From Candidatus Pacearchaeota archaeon (GTDB lineage: Archaea; Nanoarchaeota; Nanoarchaeia; Pacearchaeales; GW2011-AR1), in assembly GCA_002690445.1 (NCBI GenBank), contig NZER01000448.1, positions 1 to 11,233 of the forward strand: 11,233 bases of DNA, in the 5' to 3' direction. Every line of letters begins with the position of its first letter. Position 1 is the first letter of the stretch. The notes under the pieces are model-generated. The model saw only the letters and a list, made by a program, of their open reading frames with translations, was not told where the DNA came from and searched no databases. Positions 1 through 9,000 of the stretch are shown piece by piece. The translations under genes and the position numbers were made by a program.

Positions 1-3000
1 GACACAGTGATGCCTGCCATGGTTACCAGCAAGCTGGTTAAGTCACTTACAGGCCAGAAGCTAACCAAGTCAGCCTCCAAGGGTCTCTATGGCAAGATAT
101 CCAATAGTGCCTACGGTAAAATCTCCAAGAACCTAATTGGAGCTGGAGTAACTGAAGGAGTCACTGAGGGCTTCCAAGAATATGTAGGGGTTCTCTCTAG
201 GAAGGTTGGCAGGGGCATGACCCTTGATGAGGCCATCGATGCTGAGCTTAGCTACGAGGAGTCCAAGGGAATCTGGCACGCCGTCAAGGTGGGTGCGACT
301 GCCGGTCTCATGGCAGGTGCAGGGACAAGTGTTGTAGGGGCCGCCACAGGTCAGTACTCCACACCGGAGGACACTGAAGAGGCTCCTCCTGTAGCTCCTG
401 CGCCAATAGAACCTACGCCAGCGGAACCTGCGCCAACAGGGGCTGCGCCTATCGACACCTACCTGAGCGATGAGGAGAAGGCAAAGGTCGAGGATGTATT
501 AAGCAGGGAGATGGAAGCCACTGTCCTTGATAAGGATGGTAAGGAGGTTTCCGCTGACCCGACAATCAGGGCCGAAGTTTCTGAGAGCATCACTAACGAG
601 GGCAATGATGATGCTGCTCGCACATACTACTTTAATCGACGCAGAGAGGAGCTGGATAAAAAGGCCCGCATGGCTGCCAGCACTAAGATAGTTCTTCCCG
701 AGGGGGCTGTTGAGACAAGTGACCCAGAGGGAGAGCCAGCAGTCAATATTTTAAGTGGGGCTAATGCTGATTTAATCAATAACCTTGAGAGTGCCTTTAA
801 TGATGGCGTCAATGAACATAACAGTGAGAGCACTAAGATAGTTCTCCCGCCCCGAGCTACCCTGACCAATCTCGGGCTTACCCCGGCGAAGGTAGAGAAA
901 GAACTTGAGCCCGTTAAGCCTGCCCCCGCAAAAGGCAAGGCGTGGGAGAAGGAGGGTTTCCCGGAGGGGATGAGTCCTTTCGAGGCTGCCAAGAGGGCGG
1001 CGATACAGGCAGAGAGGAACAAGAAACAGGTCGTACCCGCGACAAGTCTAGAGGACCAGAATAAGGCGCTTGTAGGGGCTATTGACTCCCGTATGAAGCG
1101 GCTTGAGGAGGATCAGGCCAAGGCTGGGGTTGCGGTCGAAAAGGCCATGGCCACGCTTGAAAGGAAGACAGAGAAACTTGATAAGCAGCTGGGAGATAAA
1201 GAGATAGATGATGCACAATACAGGGCAAAGATAGAAGAGCTAGAGGCCCCTTCCGACAAGGTCACGGATAACAGGGAGAGGATCAAGCAGGAGATAGAGG
1301 ACCTAAAGAATACGAAAAACGCCATTGATGGTAATGAGGCTTTCCCAAGTAACTTCATCGCCTTCAACTCTCAGCCCGCAGACAAGACCACTTCCGGGAA
1401 TAAGGTGTCCTACCCCGCATTCTTCACAGTCAATGATGATCATCTTGAGGCCGGTCGGGAACTCAAGGAGGCGATGGAGAAGGCAAGGTCTGAAGAGGTA
1501 GGCACAAAGACAAAGGGAATCTCTGACCTTACAGACATACTGACAGGCGGGATGAGGGCAGACCCTGATGTAAATGTTTCAAACCCAAGGACCATTGTGG
1601 TTGTTGCTGACCCAAGCGGTAAGGCGTACCACATGCTCGCCGTCTATAAGCACCGTGGGGAAGCTAGGGTCACCATGCCTGAGGGGTCAGCCAAGCCTAA
1701 AAATACCAAGGACGCCGCCAAGCTCAGTGACGTACTGGAGCAGGGGTACGAGGTGGTTGGGTCCTTTCGCACAAGTGTCGCGGTTGAGGCGCAAGGGAAA
1801 AACGCCATGCGCAGGAAGATCGATCCTGATAAGTGGGCCAGCTTCTCCGTCGAGATGCAGAAGAGGCGCAGGAGCGAGAACAGGGGAGCACTGGAGCCTA
1901 AGACGTATGACGCTCCTCAAGAAACTGAGGAAGAAACTACTTCTGGTGGTGTAGTAAATTTAGTCCCTGAAGACGAGCAGGATTTCGGGCAGCAGGCAGA
2001 AGAGGGGACCGGGCAATTCCTTGAAAGCAAGGTAGGGGAGGACGACACGGGCTTAAGCCGTGAGGTGGATGAAACAGACCCAGACCCGCCATCGCCCATC
2101 TCAGAGAGTGTGACGGGGCCTGAGGAGGTACCGGCTGATGGATTTATAGATGGTGTCAAATTTCATGTCACACTCACGTCTAATGTTGAATCCATAAAAA
2201 GAGACGGGATAAAGAGGGATATGCCCGGTCATTGGAGTTCCATGTTGGCGGAAAAGTACGGTGATGGATTAATTTTTACGTTTGATAATTACATTGATGC
2301 AGAAAAGTGGGCTTCCAATATGGATTGGGAGACCTCCAAATCTTTCGGCTCTGGTGACATTTCAATTGTCGCTTTCGCGGATGTGGCTCCCGATTCGTGG
2401 AATGAAGATGCCGCATCTCAAAGCCGTGAAGGAGCAGGAAAAATTGGAGCATGGCTCAAGAGGGAGCAGCCAGTAAGTCCGGGTGTCATCTTGTGGAGTA
2501 AAGTTTACGATAAGGAAGCATCTAATAGTCTTAGCGATAGGTGGGAGGCTGCTTACAAAAGAAAGAAACCAGAAACCGAGTCAGCCACGCAGAGCCAGCC
2601 AGAAACCCCAGCCCAACAGGCCCTGCGAAAAGCCAACGAGGATGAGCTGATAGACCCAACCAGAGGGCCCTCTCTGGAAAGCCGGATTGATGGCGGGAAC
2701 ATAGAGTCTGATTCAGCCTACCTTGCCGCAGTCGAGAGGGGTGACATGGAAGCGGCGCAGAAACTCGTTGATGCTGCGGCAAAGGCTGCAGGGTATACGA
2801 TTGGGCCTTTCTACCATGGCAGTGACACAAAAGGCATCACCCGATACAAAGTTGAATCTGGGTATGAGTGGGGGCCAGCCTCATATTGGATGGCAGAAAA
2901 GGATCGTGCGGCTAGGTACGGAGAACACGTTCAGGGGGCTTACCTCAAAATCGAAAATCCTGTAGCGCATAGCTTTAATGGCCCAGACGGGGCACCTTTG

Positions 3001-6000
3001 TTTGAAGACCTCAAGGGCCAGACCAATAACGATAAGAATGCTGAGGCTAGGCGGCTGGGCCACGATGGCGTTATACAAATGTGGGGCGATGGCAGCGTGG
3101 TTGAGGCTGCCGTCTTTGACCCCGACCAAATCAAATCCGCTGACCCGGTAGCCTACGACGATGCTGGGAATGTGATTCCCTTGTCCGAGCGGTTTGGAAA
3201 GAAACCAGAAACCGAGTCCCAAGCAGCTGTACGCGAGTCCTATGAGAAGGAAGTGGAATTCTCAGGCCACACTCCTGTTGGCCACCCCGGTTCTCCAGTG
3301 GAGATCTTTAACCCTGTCACTCACCAGATGGAGCCGGTTGAGGTTGAGTCAGACAGCCCCGGAGCGATAAGGCACAACCTGTCCGGCAAGGTGGTCTATG
3401 GCCCGGACGAGGGGTATTCGCCGTCCATTCTGGACAACCTGACTGAGGAAAATGCCAATAAAGTGGCTGCCGCTTACCGTAAAAGATTTGGAGATACACT
3501 TGGTACCGCGTTAGAAGCAGTCGAGGACCTTTTCCTGCGAGATGCAAGGGTGGAGGCTGTCTTTGATAGCGAGGGAAAAGAAGCAGGGAAGTTTCGCGGA
3601 CCCGGCGGCGACCCGCCACTGCCTCCGATGGAGAAGATGTTTATCAAGATTGCCCGGATGCTTGCGCAGCATCCATTGGTGGGGCTGTCTAATCTAAGTG
3701 TTATTAAGGGCACGAGGTTAAAGGAAGGCAGCAAGAGGGGTGGTGGCATTGCGGCATATAGTGATCACAATAAGACCGTGCAGATTGTTCTTAATCGCCA
3801 TGAGAACGCCAGACAAATTGCTCACTCCATAATTCATGAGGCGGTCCACGTAATGCTGGTCCGTTCAATCTGGAACTTTGAGAAGCAGGGTGGATCACTG
3901 CTTAATGGCAGGCAAAAGGACCTGATTAAGAAGCTACAGAGATTGATGGTAAAGGCGCGTGAATCCGCAATCGGGGAGCGTGGGTGGGACAAAAATCGGG
4001 ATGCTTATGGCTTCAAGAACCTTGATGAGTTCCTTGCCGAGGCAATGTCCAATCCTCAATTCATTAGGATGCTATCCAAGCAAAAGGGAAGCCGTAGCGG
4101 TAGGGTGGTAGGTGAACAGGGAATAGTGCTAAGTCTCCTTATGGATATTTATCACTACATAAAGAGGCTTGTTCTGGATGTCATTATCAGCATGAAGGAC
4201 ATCGATGTCGAGCAGATTGGCGGGAAACGCTTTGACTCTAAGAGGCATATCGGTAGGCCCGGTGACCCAAGATATGGGGTGTCTGGTACACTCGACCAGA
4301 CATTAGCAGGTGAGGCCATTGAGACAATATTACTTTTAGGTGCGGAGAAAGAACTCAGGGCGCAACAATGGACGGTAACTGCGCAGCAGGTAGTCGGAGA
4401 TAAAACTAAGGATTATGACGAGGTAGAGGCTGACTACGGACATCCTCTTTCACTGGAGCACGCATCTTCCGGGGCACAGGCATACGTCCTAGAGAACCGC
4501 CGCATGGGCACAGCGCAACCAATCACCCGAGACAAGCCCGGCGAGGAGACCACCAACGACACAGCCCGGGCAAAGCCCATGGTGGCCGTGGAAAACAAGC
4601 TCGATGAAGTGTACAGGGAGATGTACCAGCAATGGGATGACATGGGCCTTAACCGGGAAGGGAAGTCCTACGAGGACTTTGTCAGCATGATCGGGCAAAC
4701 AGCACCCAAGGAGCTGATTGATAGTGTTAATGAGGCCCTTACTGAAGTCAGTAAGCCAAACGTCTCCACCAACATTGCCATTAAGGATATCATAGACAGG
4801 GACAATGCGTTGAACAGGGTCCTTTCAAGGCTAAGCAAGACACTTAGCTGGATCAGGAAGCGCCGAGGTAAGTCGCAGGACGACCTGAACACGGCAAAGG
4901 AAGAATTTGAAAATTCAAACAATGAGCTGCAGACCTTAATCAGCAAGTACATGGAGGCGGGTGTCACCTCAAAGGTAGCTGCCAAGTCCTTGACCAACCT
5001 GCTTGCGGACATGAAGAACACTCTCAGGTCCGGAAATAAGAAGACATACAACATCATGGCCAAGGTGGCCAGAAAGCTAAAGAAGCGCCCTGATACCCCG
5101 GCAAACTTTGAAGTCATACTGGACGATGTTGGCAAGAGGCTCATAGACGATAACGGGACTTTAATGATTGATGTGCTCGGAGCTGTGGCCGCTCTGGACA
5201 TCGACTTCGGCACAAAGGAGGCAAAGATCAACGATGTGGTTGACCAGATACTTGGTGCCGGTGGGGAGATGGATATTCAGCTTAACCGGATTGCCACGAG
5301 CAAGAATGAGCGCCTTGCCGTTGCAGGGCTGATCGCAGGCTTTGGCAGGTCCAACCAGCATGTTATCGACCTTGTCCAGATACGCAACATGAGGGCCGAG
5401 GAGGCGGCGGATACCCATGAGCGTGATGCGATAAACAAGGCCATGAAGCTGGCCATAAGCCCTGATGTGGATTCGCTTGCCTTGGCCCGCACTGCCATAC
5501 ACTCAGTAAGGAAACACTCCCGGGCAGCAGAGAGAATACTTGGGGAATTAAACAAGAGAAAGAAATCCCACAGCAAGCTGCTTAAGGACCAAGACAATGC
5601 AATAGATTTCATTGATCTGGATAATGTCACCCGCAAGGTCCTCTCTAGGCAGATGTCACTGGTCGAGGCAGAACTTTCAGCCGAGCAAAGGCAGCTTGAG
5701 ACAGCACGGGCAATGTTTGATGGCCATGAAGGATCAAAGATGATTGTGCCGCCCACGCCGGGCACCGCGATTGATAGCTTATTTAAGGACGAGAACGTCA
5801 AGACATTCCATACCACTCCACCTGTCGGCCAGAGTCGCGAGGACTATATGCGGGAACTGCAGATGGACCTCGAAAAGATGCACAAGTGGCTGAACCACGA
5901 GGGCAGGGTGAAGGATAAGGTATGGAACCTAGTGAAGAGGCAGTATGACAATATTGCCATGGACTTCGTGTTGCGCACTTACACGGCACGCAAGAATAGT

Positions 6001-9000
6001 CACACGCTGAGGTGGATAGGGAACTTCCTAGACAAGGTCAAGGAGACTGGCAACCCCACCATGCGCCAGATAGCTAGGAGGCTTACCAAGTTTTGGGGGA
6101 TGACAAAGTACCATGAGATGATTGAACCCCTTGCCCGGGAATGGATTCTTGCAGAGGCTGAAGCCAAGAAAGCGATGGGCGAAGTAGGCAGAGGGTCCAC
6201 ACAGTTTATCAGGAGCAGCGTGCATCATGTCGCCCTTAGTTATTTCGAGAATCATCAGGAGCTTCTTGAGGAATCGTCCAGCGTTGAGGAGGCAATCAAC
6301 AAGGGGCTTGAGAACATTAAGAAGATATTTCTTGCAGGGAATGACAAGCTCTCAAATGCGATCAAGAACAATAATGCTTGGCCTGCCATAGAGAACTACA
6401 TCCGGGCCACAGGCAAGACTTCAAGGGCCATGATTAAAATCCACGAGGACATGGGGATGAAGGTCCTTGAGGATACCAGTGGGTATGCCTACTTCCGTCG
6501 TGCTGTTGGCTCTGAGTTGTTCACCGTGGCAAGGCACTTAAGCAGCCCAATTCAGTCGGCCATGACAGAGATGGCTCCAATGTGGCAAGGCACCGCAGAG
6601 GACAGGAGAACATCGCAGACAGTCTCTGAGAAAACTAGAGAGGCCTATGTTAAGAACAGGGACGGCTTGGCTAGTGAGTGGATAAGCAGGTCAAAGGGAG
6701 GAACGTGGGAGAAGTTTGTCGGGGCCTTGGCAAAAATTCAGGGCACCACCACCTTCCTGTCGGCAGAGGATATAGTGATAAAGGTGGATAAGGACGGCAA
6801 GCCATCCATGGATCATGACAACATGAAGGGTATCAGGGCACATCGCTCTGACTCCAAGGCTGCCTTTGATAGCGCGGGAGAAGGTGATGTTATCGGGTTT
6901 GCTGAGGCGCTCTACAGGAATACCGGCGGGGATATCAATGATCAAGCTGCCTTAACCGCATACGTCGGGCATGTGACCGGCGTGCTCCAGAGCCACTTTA
7001 ACTCACTTCAGGCCAGCATCAATAAGGCCACCTCCACAAAGAGTATAAACGAGGCCTATTCATCCAAGCGGAGGGTGATGCTTGATGCAAGGCAGACTGA
7101 AGGGTTCCCCTCTGAGTGGTTGGAGTATATGCACTTCGAGGAGCATAATGTAGCCGCGACCATACGCGGGTGGGGTGCTCAGGCTTCCTTCGGCACTGAC
7201 ATGGATGGCATTGACGGAGACCTCAACACGGCACAGAACGATTTCCAGAACCAAATAAACCTGCTGGCTGAAATAGAAGACAGGGCTAACAAGGACTTTG
7301 GAGTAATAGATTCAAAGGAGAAAACCAAATGGATTATTTCAGAATCCAATGAGCTTGCGGCTTCGCAGCTTGGGATACCCAAGGACAGGGGGCATAAGAT
7401 ACTTACAGAGGCTAAGAAGAACTCCAAGAGGGTTGATGAGCTGCGTAACTCCCTTGGTGCATTCCTCAGGAATGAGGCAACCCATGGGTTGATGGAGTAT
7501 AGCACAGCCATGGAGTTCCTCGGTGCCCTTGTGACGATGGTGGTACAGTCCGTAACGACTGCAATCATCGACATCAGCTCAATGTTCGCGCAACCGATTA
7601 TAAAGTACGGCTTCAACTGGACAGGGGTAAGGCAGTCGGCCAGAGGGCTTAACATGCTCACGCAGATGTTTGGATCTTTCTTTCAGGCATTCGGGGCTCA
7701 AATTGACCTTGAGGGCAACTGGCAGACAAAGTACAGCGAGCTCAATCAAGGTGACCCGGACAACCTCATGCGTGCCCGGGACAGGCTGGTGTCGTCTTGG
7801 CATCGTGAAGTACCCGGCGACCCAAGCAGGGCGAAGTCCATAATGGTCAAGTTGTCCAGATCCATAGGAGAAATATTTAGGTCTGGGTTTATCGGGTTTG
7901 GCAAGCGAGGGCATAAGGTTCGTTACGCCACGCTGAAGCCACATGCCCCGTTCACGCAAGTTGGCGGATGGATGCACGCAGCCAACGTCATTAACACTTG
8001 GAAGGCCTACCATAAGATAATCACTGACGCGATGGAGTACTATGACGCCAATCCGGGCGATGCAAACCGTGGGTTTGAACTGGACCACACACATGTGGGA
8101 ATGAGTAAGAATGCCTTTGAGTACATGAAGGACCAGCTGGCTGATGCCGGAATGAGCCTTGAGGAGCTGGCCCTGTCTGCCAAGCTAACAAAGGATTCCG
8201 GCGCGAAGACAGACGTCTTCACCAATGACCAGCTACGTAAATTAGCAGTCATGGCACAGACAGAGATCACCAAGGAGACCAGCCCATTGACGAGGCCCAC
8301 TTGGGTTTACACCAATGAGCTTGGTAAAACCAGCAACCAGCTGGTTGGGTGGTCGGTTGAGAAGTGGGCTGACATAACAAGGATGTTTTCCACCAAGGAT
8401 GACGCTGGAAGATTTTCCACGAGGGTGATGCTGCGCTCCATGGCCCCATTCACATTGGTTTTCCCCATCTCAATGGCCTTTGTCATGATCAAGGAGGAGT
8501 GGGAAGAGGAGATACGGAAGAAGAAGTCAAACACCCTTCAGTTCGACCCGGACAAGACTATTGGCGACAACGTAGTCGCCTTCATGGATCGTGCCAGCAA
8601 GGCAGGCACCTTTGGTATCATGGGTGATGCAGTAAACTCTGTAGTCAATCCCGCAACCGGCAGGCAATTTAGTGTCGAGAACCGGGTATTCTTCCTGTCC
8701 ATGATAACCAACTTTGCCTCTGATTTATATAGATGGAATGGGCGTGGATACCCCATGGACTGGCAACACGCTATGCGCCCACTGATACAGGACCTAGCTG
8801 GGGCAGGGCTCTTGGAGTTCATGCAGGCCACCGATGGGATGTTCGGGCTTGCTGAGTCAGAGCGTCAGGTAACCCGCAGGCTGAATACGGAGAACTGGCT
8901 CAGGGTGGTAGGACGTGGTCTGGAGCTTGATGTAAGGACGCCTTATCGGGGTGGTATGCCGCGAAACAAGGTGAAGCCCCACATCCGCAACATGGCAATA

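Noticed and set aside
397..441. Pro-rich tandem units as a CRISPR-like or iteron array
   Set aside because: Three imperfect 15-base units are in frame and encode a Pro-rich linker, with no spacers and no intergenic location.
1574..1954. Plus-strand frame of 126 codons in another frame inside the giant gene
   Set aside because: The product is low-complexity and Arg/Pro/Ser-rich, with no ribosome binding site or family resemblance. The host frame is clearly the coding one.
4668..5231. Minus-strand open frame of 187 codons
   Set aside because: It lies entirely inside the giant gene. The product is Ser/Leu-rich, as expected from reading the opposite strand of Lys/Glu-rich coding sequence, and no domain is recognisable.
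7579..8094. Minus-strand open frame of 171 codons, with others at 5277-5816 and 7179-7661
   Set aside because: These are fully antisense to the giant gene, have no recognisable motifs, and are not arranged as an operon. They are shadows.
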